DNA of 41,987 bases from Bacteroidales bacterium (lineage in GTDB: Bacteria; Bacteroidota; Bacteroidia; Bacteroidales; Bacteroidaceae). Positions 7,969 to 15,118 of the stretch are shown in pieces (the stretch's first letter is position 1; each line of letters opens with the position of its first letter). A program made the translations under genes and the position numbers. The notes under the pieces are model-generated. The model saw only the letters and a list, made by a program, of their open reading frames with translations, had not been told where the DNA came from and did not search any database. Where the stretch lies: NCBI GenBank assembly GCA_004552155.1, contig SFPF01000081.1, positions 1 through 41,987 of the forward strand, written 5' to 3'.

Positions 7969-8490
7969 TTACTCCCCAAAAATCTTTTGAAACAAAGCCA
8001 TGTCGCTGTACTTGCCTTTGCTGTAATGCCAGTCCTTGAGCGTGCCCGCCTGCTCATAACCGGCAGAACGAAAAAGCGCAAGGGCGGCATCGTTGCCCTC
8101 GGTTGCCGAGCGGGCAAGGAGGGAATGCAGGCGCAGGCGGTCGCGAGCGTAGTCCTCGAGCAAGGATAGCGCGGCTGCACCGTAACCTTTACCGCGCTCG
8201 GAGCGGAGCAACACGATGCCGATCTCCGCGCGGCGGTCTATGGCATCGTAGTCTGTGAGGTCGACAATGCCGATGGCGCGGCTGCTGTCGCGCAAAGCTA
8301 CCACGAGGCGCAACTGGTCGCACTCGCCAAGCGTTTGCTGCGAAGCGACATACTGCTTCAAGGCATAGCGACTGCACGGCGCGCCGATTGCCGTAACGTC
8401 CCACACCTCGGGGTCATTTTCTATCGTATAGAGCAACTCTAAGTCCTCCGGCTCTAAGGCTCTCAATATGACGGGCAAAGGCTTTTCCAT
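7969..8490 (-). CDS. GNAT-family N-acetyltransferase (RimJ/RimL/SpeG type)
   Basis: 173 residues. It has the GNAT fold order: LRALEPEDLELLYTIENDPEVW at the N-terminus, the beta4 strand IGIVDLTDYD, AEIGIVLLRSERGKGYGAAA with the acetyl-CoA-binding RxxGxG/A motif (about residues 97-105), and the C-terminal NDAALALFRSAGYEQAGTLKD. It moves acetyl from acetyl-CoA to an amine, on a protein N-terminus, a polyamine or a small molecule; the substrate cannot be inferred. It lies 16 bases after the glycosyltransferase gene, last in the recR-membrane protein-GT2-GNAT run. Confidence 0.85.
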   Translation of the reverse strand: MEKPLPVILRALEPEDLELLYTIENDPEVWDVTAIGAPCSRYALKQYVASQQTLGECDQLRLVVALRDSSRAIGIVDLTDYDAIDRRAEIGIVLLRSERGKGYGAAALSLLEDYARDRLRLHSLLARSATEGNDAALALFRSAGYEQAGTLKDWHYSKGKYSDMALFQKIFGE

Positions 8491-8506
8491 GTTCTAAAAC
8501 CAATAT

Positions 8507-9710
8507 TTATAACGCCTCGCGTATAGCGTGATACACCTTGCCGCCGGTTATCAAAACATTGCTCTGCGCATGATACGTAGCCACGTAGAGCGGTTGCGGC
8601 GAGCGGGCTGCATTTTCCAAAATCTTACTTAAAGAATACGACTCGTCGTCGTAGATGACGAACATAAAGCGGGCGAGGTCGCCCTCATACGTCAGATGCC
8701 CGTCGGGCAATGCCTGTTCGTCGGCTTCCACGTAGGTCACGTCCAGCCGCCACTGCTCTGCCAAATGCTTCATCTGCTCCATGTTGCGCCCGTAGTATAA
8801 GAAACTGCCCGCCACCTTTTTCTCGTGGGGATGGTAAATGGAACGCAAGGCTTTAAGCTGCATGGCAATCAGTGCAACAGCGGCGCGGAGCACGATGGCA
8901 ATGTTGATGGGCAGGGAGAAAAGCAGGCTGTAATGCCGGAAATGCTTGCGGAAAAAGATGAGCATCGCTTCGTAAAACACGTGCACGTAGCGATAACTGT
9001 TTTTCTGCGTGCTCTCGCCTTTGTAATGCACGATGGGCGTGGGCACGTAGTAGTTTTTGCGTCCTGATTTGAGGAGGCGATAAGAGAGGTCGATGTCCTC
9101 GCCGTACATAAAGAAGTCTTCGTCGAAACCGCCCAACTGCTGCAACACTTCGCGCCGCCCCAGCATAAATGCTCCCGACACGATTTCTATCTCCGCCGCC
9201 TCATTTTCATCGAGATAGCGCATATAATATCTACCAAAGCGTCGCGACTTGGGGAACAGTGTGGCCAGTCCCGCCATACGGCAGAAAGATGTCCACGGAG
9301 TGGGCAGGCCGCGCCGTGACTCAAAGGCAAAGCGTCCGTTTTCCTGCAACATTTTCACGCCGAGCGCACCGAGGGCAGGCTTACTGTCGGCAAAGGCGAG
9401 CACATCGTGCAGGGTGTGTGAGTAGGGTGTCGGGGTTGAGATAAAGCACATACTCGCCCGCCGCCTTTTTCAACGCCTGATTGTTGGCGTAGCCGAAACC
9501 CATGTTTTCAGCATTGACAATAAAATGCAGGTGGGGATATTGCTTTTTTGGGAAACGCGCCCGAAGAAACGGCACGCTGCGGTCAGACGAAGCATTGTCC
9601 ACGACATACACCTCCATGTCGATGCCCGCGCCCGAGAGAAACAGGGAGCGGAGGCATTGTTCGAGGAAATAGCGAACGTTGTAGTTGACGATGATGACGG
9701 TGAGTTTCAT
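8507..9710 (-). pseudogene. GT2 family glycosyltransferase, frameshifted
   Basis: The N-terminal frame (9710 down to about 9420) reads LTVIIVNYNVRYFLEQCLRSL, VYVVDNASSDRS and EYVLYLNPDTLL: a GT-A fold with the nucleotide-sugar site and the metal-binding D-x-D/N region. The rest (HTLHDVLAFADSKPALGALG, GAFMLGRREVLQQLGGFDEDFFMYGEDIDLSYRL) continues in another frame from about 9415 to 8507. The shift falls in a GTGTGTG dinucleotide run at 9414-9420. Joined, the protein has about 400 residues, a C-terminal membrane helix and a further ~100-residue domain seen in Bacteroidetes rhamnosyltransferase-like enzymes. It probably adds a sugar to a lipid-linked surface glycan. A slippage or read error is plausible because both halves keep intact motifs. 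Confidence 0.8.
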
Positions 9711-9729
9711 CCTTTTGCGTTCAAAATTT

Positions 9730-9840
9730 TAGTAGACGAGTTTACAAGTAAACGAGTAGACGAGACAAGTCACTTTTATAATACTGTATAGCAAGACTTA
9801 CTTGTCTTGTTTACTTGTCTACTCGTTTACTTGTTTACTT
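9730..9840. repeat. Octamer element, full copy (inverted arms)
   Basis: The left arm 9731-9770 is made of AGTARACR units ending GAGACAAGT. A 29-base spacer contains TAGCAAGACTT. The right arm 9800-9840 starts ACTTGTCTT and continues as GTYTACTY units. The arms can pair imperfectly into a long hairpin. The left arm is identical over 40 bases to 40495-40534 and over 37 bases to 36444-36480. It fills the space between the GT2 gene start and the end of the membrane-protein gene. Confidence 0.85.
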
Positions 9841-9846
9841 AAATCG

Positions 9847-10266
9847 TTACTTATCGGAAGGAGCCTGCGCCGCCGGCCAGCAGAAGCAGTGCGCCACCAG
9901 CGTGATGAGCAGGCAATACATCGCAGTGTTGTCGGGGCTTAAAAGGGCGTAGTAGAGAAAAAGGTTGGCATAGATTGCCACGCCGATAATCAGCTGGCGC
10001 AGGGCCAAAAACTTGCAGTAGGCCTTTTCGCTCTCGGCTACCATGCGCTTCACCTTGCCGAAAGCCATGAGGCGCAGGGCGAGATAGGTGCCACCGAGTG
10101 CCGTGACGATGCTGAAAAGATTTGCCGTATAGAGCGTTTCGGGCGTGGCTTCCACAAAGCCCGAGGGCAGCCAGCCGAGTTCAAAGGCCGCTGCCAACAG
10201 CCCTGCCGCCGCGAGCGTGAGCACGTAGTCGATACGCAGGACTTTAATCATTGCGTTTGGAGACAT
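9847..10266 (-). CDS. Small integral membrane protein of unknown function
   Basis: 139 residues with about four hydrophobic segments (near 10-28, 45-66, 87-107 and 112-130) and a positively charged loop after the second (AFGKVKRMVAESEK). No catalytic motif is visible. An internal ATG at 10251 is an alternative start. It lies 33 bases after recR on the same strand, and the recR-membrane protein-glycosyltransferase-acetyltransferase order resembles what I recall from other Bacteroidales. The function is unassigned. Confidence 0.7.
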   Translation of the reverse strand: MSPNAMIKVLRIDYVLTLAAAGLLAAAFELGWLPSGFVEATPETLYTANLFSIVTALGGTYLALRLMAFGKVKRMVAESEKAYCKFLALRQLIIGVAIYANLFLYYALLSPDNTAMYCLLITLVAHCFCWPAAQAPSDK

Positions 10267-10299
10267 ATATATAATAATGTGTAGTTGCTTCCAAATTAT

Positions 10300-10911
10300 T
10301 TATGCAAACGGCGTGCGCCCCACGAGCGAGCGGCCGAGGGTTGCCTCGTCGGCATATTCCACCTCTTCGCCCACGCTCACGCCGCGCGCCAACACGGTGA
10401 CCGTCACACCCGTCTGCTCGAGCTTGCGGTAGATATAGAAGTTGGTGGTATCTCCCTCCATCGTGGGATTGAGAGCAAGGATTACTTCCTTGATGCCGCC
10501 CTGCGCCACGCGCTCGAAGAGGCTGTCGAGGCGAAGGTCGGCCGGGCCGATACCGTCCATCGGCGAAATCACGCCGCCGAGCACGTGGTAAAGACCGTGG
10601 TAGAGCCCGGTGCTTTCAAACGACATGACGCTGCGCACATTCTCCACTACGCAAATGGTCGAGGCATCGCGGCGCGGGTTGGCGCAGATTTCACAAACGT
10701 CGGTGTCGGATATATTATGGCACACACGGCAATATTTCACCTCGCGGCGCAGCCGCAAGATGCTCTCTGCCATTGCCGCCACGCTGTTTTCGTCGCGCGA
10801 AAGCGTGTGCAGGGCAAAGCGCAGGGCCGTTTTGCGCCCTATGCCGGGGAGCTTGGCAAACTCGCTCACCGCCCGTTCCAAGAGCCGCGAAGGATATTGT
10901 TCGGTAGTCAT
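10300..10911 (-). CDS. recR: Recombination mediator protein RecR
   Basis: 203 residues, the usual RecR length. Order: helix-hairpin-helix LPGIGRKTALR (about 21-31); a zinc site with Cys61, Cys64, Cys73 and Cys76 (YCRVC ... CEIC); and a TOPRIM domain beginning ICVVENVRSVMSFE, with GLYHVLGGVISPMDG and LALNPTMEGDTT. RecR works with RecO and RecF to load RecA onto SSB-coated single-strand DNA during gap repair. The start ATG is only 12 bases downstream of the tRNA-Val terminator, and no promoter is visible between them, so expression may depend on read-through. The membrane protein, GT2 and GNAT genes follow. Confidence 0.97.
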   Translation of the reverse strand: MTTEQYPSRLLERAVSEFAKLPGIGRKTALRFALHTLSRDENSVAAMAESILRLRREVKYCRVCHNISDTDVCEICANPRRDASTICVVENVRSVMSFESTGLYHGLYHVLGGVISPMDGIGPADLRLDSLFERVAQGGIKEVILALNPTMEGDTTNFYIYRKLEQTGVTVTVLARGVSVGEEVEYADEATLGRSLVGRTPFA

Positions 10912-10922
10912 TTGTGCAGAAA

Positions 10923-10961
10923 GAAAAAAATTAGGCGCGGAAACCGAGGGTTTCCACGCCT
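10923..10961 (-). terminator. Strong terminator after the tRNA-Val genes
   Basis: On the minus strand AGGCGTGGAAACC pairs with GGTTTCCGCGCCT (13 bp with one T-G wobble) around CTC, followed by AATTTTTTT. It ends the tRNA-Val transcript only 12 bases before the recR start codon. Confidence 0.85.
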
Positions 10962-10985
10962 TTTAAGGATTTTGATTTCCCAGTG

Positions 10986-11060
10986 TGGGCACTGAGGGAT
11001 TCGAACCCCCGACCCTCTGCTTGTAAGGCAGACGCTCTGAACCAACTGAGCTAAGTGCCC
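10986..11060 (-). tRNA. tRNA-Val (anticodon TAC), copy 3 of 3
   Basis: The cloverleaf has acceptor GGGCACT/AGTGCCC, D-arm TAGCTCAGTTGGTT, anticodon loop CTTACAA (TAC) and T-arm GGGTTCGAATCCC. CCA is not encoded. It is identical to the two upstream copies. Confidence 0.95.
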
Positions 11061-11091
11061 GATGACCTTGCTTGTTTCTTTCGTAGTTTTG

Positions 11092-11166
11092 TGGGCACTG
11101 AGGGATTCGAACCCCCGACCCTCTGCTTGTAAGGCAGACGCTCTGAACCAACTGAGCTAAGTGCCC
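11092..11166 (-). tRNA. tRNA-Val (anticodon TAC), copy 2 of 3
   Basis: Same sequence and folding as the neighbouring copies. The 31-base spacer on the low-coordinate side and the 53-base spacer on the high-coordinate side are dissimilar, so the copies are kept alike by selection or gene conversion rather than by very recent duplication of the whole block. Confidence 0.95.
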
Positions 11167-11219
11167 GATAGAAACAGGTCATTGCTGCTTTTTGAAAGAA
11201 ACGCTTCGAAAATATTTGG

Positions 11220-11294
11220 TGGGCACTGAGGGATTCGAACCCCCGACCCTCTGCTTGTAAGGCAGACGCTCTGAACCAACTGAGCTAAGTGCCC
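11220..11294 (-). tRNA. tRNA-Val (anticodon TAC), copy 1 of 3
   Basis: First transcribed copy of the tandem, 17 bases inside the start predicted from the promoter at 11319-11349. Anticodon loop CTTACAA; 75 bases without CCA. Confidence 0.95.
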
Positions 11295-11318
11295 GTGCGT
11301 TTCTTTCTTAAAGCGGTG

Positions 11319-11349
11319 CAAAGGTAAGTTTAATTTTCATAGCAGCAAA
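11319..11349 (-). promoter_or_regulatory. Promoter of the tRNA-Val operon
   Basis: On the minus strand TTTG (11346-11349) is 19 bases before TACCTTTG (11319-11326), a textbook Bacteroidetes promoter. The predicted start is about 11312, just upstream of the first tRNA. Confidence 0.8.
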
Positions 11350-11431
11350 GCCTTTCTTCGTTTTTTTGCGCTTTTGCATGTAAGAAAGTGGGGAAACAGA
11401 CGAAAGGAGATGCATTTTGACAGGTATTCTA

Positions 11432-11439
11432 TATATTTG
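11432..11439 (+). promoter_or_regulatory. -7 element TATATTTG before the small gene
   Basis: TATATTTG fits TAnnTTTG and would start a transcript near 11446, 15 bases before the ATG at 11461. There is no TTTG at ideal -33 spacing (one lies at 11416-11419, too close). Confidence 0.4.
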
Positions 11440-11460
11440 CAATAATAAAGATATAGCCTT

Positions 11461-11613
11461 ATGCAAAAGAACATACCGCAACAGAAACACTCCTTCAATC
11501 AACCAAACGAAATAACTGCGGCATCTATCAAAGATGCAAGAGAAGGCAAATACGTTGGCGAACCGCTTGACCCAACAAATGCAGAAACACTCCTTAAATC
11601 CACTGGGTTGTGA
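11461..11613 (+). CDS. Small antitoxin-like protein, 50 residues
   Basis: ATG 11461 to TGA 11611-11613. The middle NEITAASIKDAREGKYVGEP resembles the C-terminal half of RelB/Phd-like antitoxin or related orphan proteins, which often read N-E-x-T-x-x-A-I-x-E-A-x-x-G-K. There is no DNA-binding half and no toxin gene beside it. A candidate promoter sits just upstream and a perfect terminator just downstream, which supports expression. It is far less GC-rich than the neighbours, suggesting acquisition. A 14-base direct repeat, CAGAAACACTCCTT, occurs at 11482-11495 and 11582-11595 in different frames. It may be a remnant of a longer gene. Confidence 0.45.
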   Translation: MQKNIPQQKHSFNQPNEITAASIKDAREGKYVGEPLDPTNAETLLKSTGL

Positions 11614-11628
11614 ATAGCGAGCAACTAT

Positions 11629-11690
11629 GCAAATAAAATCAAACGTCCCTCACTCTACGCTAAGAGTGAGGGACGTTTGATTTTATTTGC
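11629..11690. terminator. Bidirectional terminator with 28-bp perfect stem
   Basis: GCAAATAAAATC... (11629-11656) pairs without mismatch with 11663-11690 around the loop ACGCTA. An A-run on one side and a T-run on the other make it work in both directions: for the small plus-strand gene and for the minus-strand beta-barrel gene ending at 11711. Confidence 0.9.
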
Positions 11691-11710
11691 CCCAATTAAT
11701 AACCCCGCTC

Positions 11711-14700
11711 CTAAAATCCGCCGCGACCGCCGCCTTGTCCGCCTCCTGCGGGCGACATCGGCATGGCAGGCATGGAGTTCTGTCCGGGCTGGCTGGGGCG
11801 GAAACCCTCGCGGGCATTGCGGCCGTTGTCTTTGTTGTCTTTGTTTTCGCCCGTGCTCTTACCGCCGAAGACGTTGAGCTTGTAGATGAAGTGGAGCATG
11901 ATGTAAGAGTTGATGGCGTTGCTCCACGAGTCGCTGCGCTGCTGCGCGGTGATGGCGCGGCTGATGTTGCTCTGCTGGTGCAAGATGTCGTAGAATTGCA
12001 GGCTCACAGTTGCTGCGTTGCCTTTGAGGAAGGATTGCGAAATCTGCCCGTTCCAAAGGAACTCGTTGGTGTTCATCGCTTTGTCCGTGTAGCCGCGGCG
12101 AGAACTCATGCGCAGGTCGGTCGAAACGCTCATGCCCCAGTCGAAGTTGAAGTTGGCCTGTGCGCCGTAGGAGAACTGCCACGTGTCCATATTATAGTTT
12201 TCTTGCAGCGTGGCACGAGAGTGCTGGTATTTCAGCGTTCCCAAAAGCCCGATGTCGAACCAGGTGTTACGGTAAGTAATATTGAGGTTCTCGCCTACTC
12301 CGAGCGTGCGCGTGGTATTCTTTGAAGAGACTGAAGCATCGAAAATCTTGTTGTAATCGTCGAAGGACATCTTATCCGCAGCGACTGCCTCTTCGGTTTC
12401 AGTTGTATTACGGAACACGGCACGCGAGAGTTGCGCCACGCTTTCCGACGAACCGATTCGGCTCACGTAGCCCACGGCATTGTTATAGCTGATGTCGGTA
12501 AATGTAGATATGGTGAAATTCTTCATCTGCCCGAGCCCCGTGTTAAACATAAAGTTGCCCGCCGTGTTCCAGTTGCCGCTGATATTCTCTGGGCGGGTGT
12601 AGCGCGCGCCTGTTGCGTCGTCGTAGACCATGCGGTTGGAAACGGAGTTCTTGGTCTGCTGAAAGGTGAGGCTGAACGCCATGCCCTGCTGGCGGTAAGC
12701 GTTGTAGCCGCGATAAAACATACGCAAATTATTGTTCCAAGAGGGTTTCAAACCAGGATTACCGAGCGAGATGTTCAGAGGGTCGGAATGGTCAACCACT
12801 GCCAGGAGGTCGGTCATCGAAGGTTGCGAAGCCGAACCGCGATAATTGACTTCCAATACATTGGTCTTGGAAATCTTGTAGCGGAAACGGATTTGCGGAG
12901 AAACGTTGAAGACTTGGCGCGTCACGAGCGTATCGAGATTTTGCCCAGGACGGAGATAGTTGAGTTTTGTTTCCTCGGGGTTAAACGAGACGCCCACGTT
13001 GGCGCGGATTTTCGAGGAATTGTAGCGAATGCCCGCCGTTACCGTGTGGTCGGTATACTTATAGGTGGCGTAGCGGCTGTTGTCGTCGTCGCGCATCTGC
13101 GCCCAGATGTCGGCTTCCGTGGCAGGCAGCGTGCCGATAAGGGGATATGCGGAAGAGTTGCCAAACGAACCGTCGGGATATTCGTCGAGATTATAGAGCG
13201 AACGGTCGCTGTCGGAATATTTGTGCGCGAACTCGTAGCGCACTTCGGCAAACCAGTTCTTGCCGAGCGGCTCCACGTAGCCGAGGCGCACGCTGTAGTT
13301 CCAATTCGTAGAGGGATTGTCGGTGTACTGGTTGGTAAAGTCGCCCGCCTTATTGTTCTGGAAATATTTGATGGACGAAATGCCGAAACTGTGGCTCTTG
13401 GAGTTGGTGTAGCCGCCGTTGGCGCGGAGCGAAATGTTGCGTCCGTTGCTGCTCAGGCGGCGCATAACCATCAGGAAACCCTGCGTCCCCACGCTCTTGC
13501 TGTCGCTAAGCGTTTCTTTGAGGTTGCGGTTCACAGCCATCTCTTTCAGACTTTCCGACATCGTGAGTTCGTCCTGGAAAATGCTGTCAAGGGGCGTCAC
13601 CATGCCTTCCACGGCATAAGGGTCATCGTTGAACGTGCCGCTGCGCGAGTTGCTGCCGGCATCGTTCTTCGTAAAGGTAAACGAGGGGCGGAAGATGACG
13701 TTTGTCATCGAGTCGGGGCTCCATTGCAGGCGCAGGCTGCTGTTCACGTTCGTGGCGCTGCTGTTGCTGCGCGAGGCGGAATTGCTGTAAGAGCCAGTTG
13801 AGCCGGACGTGAGGAAGGTTTGCGAGTTGGTGGTCTGCACGAGGTCGTTGCTGGAATGGTTGTAACGCACGTTGCCGCCTATCTCGAAGCGGCCCGCCTC
13901 GCGCTTGGCCTTGCCGTTCTCCCACGAGAAGTCCAGGCCTGCGCTCTTCGAAGCCGTGAGGCCGCTGTTGCCGCCAAATCCGCGCGGGCCGCCGAAGCCG
14001 CGGTCGCCCGTGTTGTTGGCAGAGCCATAGGCCGTGATGCGGCTCTGGTCGGTAAAGCGGTTCACGAAGGCGCGGCCCGAATAGCGTTCCTTAGTGCCGT
14101 AGGCGAGGTCTATGTTGGAAACCCACGACTGATTAAGCTCGCGCTTCGTGGAAATATCGAGCACGGTGGTTTCCTCGCCGTCGTCGATACCCGTCAGTTC
14201 CGTGTAGTCGCTCTTCCTTACCATGTCAGTGGGCAGGTTCTTCATCGCCACCTTCGTGTCGCCCTTGAAGAAGTCTTTACCGTTTACGAGAAATTCCGTC
14301 ACGGTTTTGCCGTTCCACTTCACGGTGCCGTCGTCGCTCACCTCCACACCCGGCAGCTGCTTCACGAGGGCTTCGAGCGTAGAGCCTTCGGGCACGCGGT
14401 AGGCGGCTGCGTTGAAGATGGTGGTATCCTCCTTCTGTTCCACGCGCGCTACGGTGGCGGTCACCACGGCCGTCTTGAGCGTGCTGTCGAAAGGTTTGAG
14501 AATGATTTGTCCCACGTTGAGCGAGTCAGTTCCCTCGGTCACATTCACATTAAGGCAAGCAGGCTGGTAGCCCACAAACGACACTTTCAGAATGTACTGC
14601 CCCGGCTTGCGGGCGTTGAGCAAGAAGGTGCCATCCTCGGCGGTCGACTTGCCCGTCACCACGGTGCTGTCGGAATAGAGCAAGGCGGCCGTGGCCAGTT

Positions 14701-14821
14701 CGACGGGTTCATTTGTCTTTCCGTCCGTCACATGTCCGGCAAGCAAATAGCGTTGCGCCTGTGCACCGAAAGGGAGCGCAGCAATGAGCAGCAGCAAGAA
14801 GATTTTCTTTGTAAACGTCAT
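11711..14821 (-). CDS. Outer-membrane beta-barrel protein with CarboxypepD-reg domain (TonB-receptor-like)
   Basis: 1036 residues from ATG 14821; the frame extends upstream, but this start gives a clean signal peptide (KKIFLLLLIAALPFGAQAQ). Then: a carboxypeptidase-regulatory-like beta domain (about 23-105, YLLAGHVTDGKTNEPVELAT); a plug-like domain (about 125-220, LEALVKQLPGVEVSDDGTVKW, then EFLVNGKDFF); a long beta-barrel; and a Gly-rich tail ending in Phe (GGGQGGGRGGF). This is the Bacteroidetes 'outer membrane beta-barrel family 3' architecture, related to TonB-dependent receptors but usually without a SusD partner. None is present here. It is transcribed alone between two hairpin terminators. 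The ligand is unknown. Confidence 0.85.
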   Translation of the reverse strand: MTFTKKIFLLLLIAALPFGAQAQRYLLAGHVTDGKTNEPVELATAALLYSDSTVVTGKSTAEDGTFLLNARKPGQYILKVSFVGYQPACLNVNVTEGTDSLNVGQIILKPFDSTLKTAVVTATVARVEQKEDTTIFNAAAYRVPEGSTLEALVKQLPGVEVSDDGTVKWNGKTVTEFLVNGKDFFKGDTKVAMKNLPTDMVRKSDYTELTGIDDGEETTVLDISTKRELNQSWVSNIDLAYGTKERYSGRAFVNRFTDQSRITAYGSANNTGDRGFGGPRGFGGNSGLTASKSAGLDFSWENGKAKREAGRFEIGGNVRYNHSSNDLVQTTNSQTFLTSGSTGSYSNSASRSNSSATNVNSSLRLQWSPDSMTNVIFRPSFTFTKNDAGSNSRSGTFNDDPYAVEGMVTPLDSIFQDELTMSESLKEMAVNRNLKETLSDSKSVGTQGFLMVMRRLSSNGRNISLRANGGYTNSKSHSFGISSIKYFQNNKAGDFTNQYTDNPSTNWNYSVRLGYVEPLGKNWFAEVRYEFAHKYSDSDRSLYNLDEYPDGSFGNSSAYPLIGTLPATEADIWAQMRDDDNSRYATYKYTDHTVTAGIRYNSSKIRANVGVSFNPEETKLNYLRPGQNLDTLVTRQVFNVSPQIRFRYKISKTNVLEVNYRGSASQPSMTDLLAVVDHSDPLNISLGNPGLKPSWNNNLRMFYRGYNAYRQQGMAFSLTFQQTKNSVSNRMVYDDATGARYTRPENISGNWNTAGNFMFNTGLGQMKNFTISTFTDISYNNAVGYVSRIGSSESVAQLSRAVFRNTTETEEAVAADKMSFDDYNKIFDASVSSKNTTRTLGVGENLNITYRNTWFDIGLLGTLKYQHSRATLQENYNMDTWQFSYGAQANFNFDWGMSVSTDLRMSSRRGYTDKAMNTNEFLWNGQISQSFLKGNAATVSLQFYDILHQQSNISRAITAQQRSDSWSNAINSYIMLHFIYKLNVFGGKSTGENKDNKDNGRNAREGFRPSQPGQNSMPAMPMSPAGGGQGGGRGGF

Positions 14822-15118
14822 ACAAATAATATATATAATGTGATTTTGTGTTGTATCGATTTGTTTTCGCACACTTTTAAGACGCATTTCCTGCCCTTTG
14901 GTTTAATATTCTCCCCTATTTCCCCGTAAGAAATTCGACATACGGCGCAATTTTATTGACGAAATGCACGGAAATCGCTTACAAAAATGCCAAAGCGCCG
15001 CCGAAATTCTCTTCTTCGAGATTTTCGGCGGCGCTCTCCCCGGACGTGCCAGGAACTATGGGCAACAACTGAACTTACATTCCACCCCAACCATTTGCAC
15101 TTGGGTAGGGGTCAAATT
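14822..15118. other. 297-base intergenic stretch
   Basis: The 5' leader of the beta-barrel gene is AT-rich (ATTATATATATTATTTG on the minus strand just before the ATG), without a convincing -33/-7 pair. The only clear structure is the hairpin at 14994-15035. No gene seen. Confidence 0.5.
14994..15035 (-). terminator. Hairpin terminator downstream of the GH20 gene
   Basis: 14994-15011 pairs with 15018-15035 (18 bp, one mismatch; the GC-rich foot is AGCGCCGCCGAAA). On the minus strand it is followed by TTGGCATTTTTG. It lies 84 bases past the GH20 stop. Confidence 0.7.

Noticed and set aside
9525..9791. Open frame through the octamer arms giving VDEFTSKRVDET-type peptides (also at the LolA gap)
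   Set aside because: The same peptide string appears wherever the octamer lies, so it is a by-product of the repeat and not a protein family.
11461..11690. Complete toxin-antitoxin module
   Set aside because: No toxin-like gene adjoins the small antitoxin-like frame; the 97 bases between its stop and the beta-barrel gene are mostly a terminator.
12431..13801. Long plus-strand frame opposite the outer-membrane barrel gene
   Set aside because: It is His/Val/Arg-rich shadow coding caused by GC-rich third positions of the real minus-strand gene; no domain is visible. The same holds for other long antisense frames in the window.
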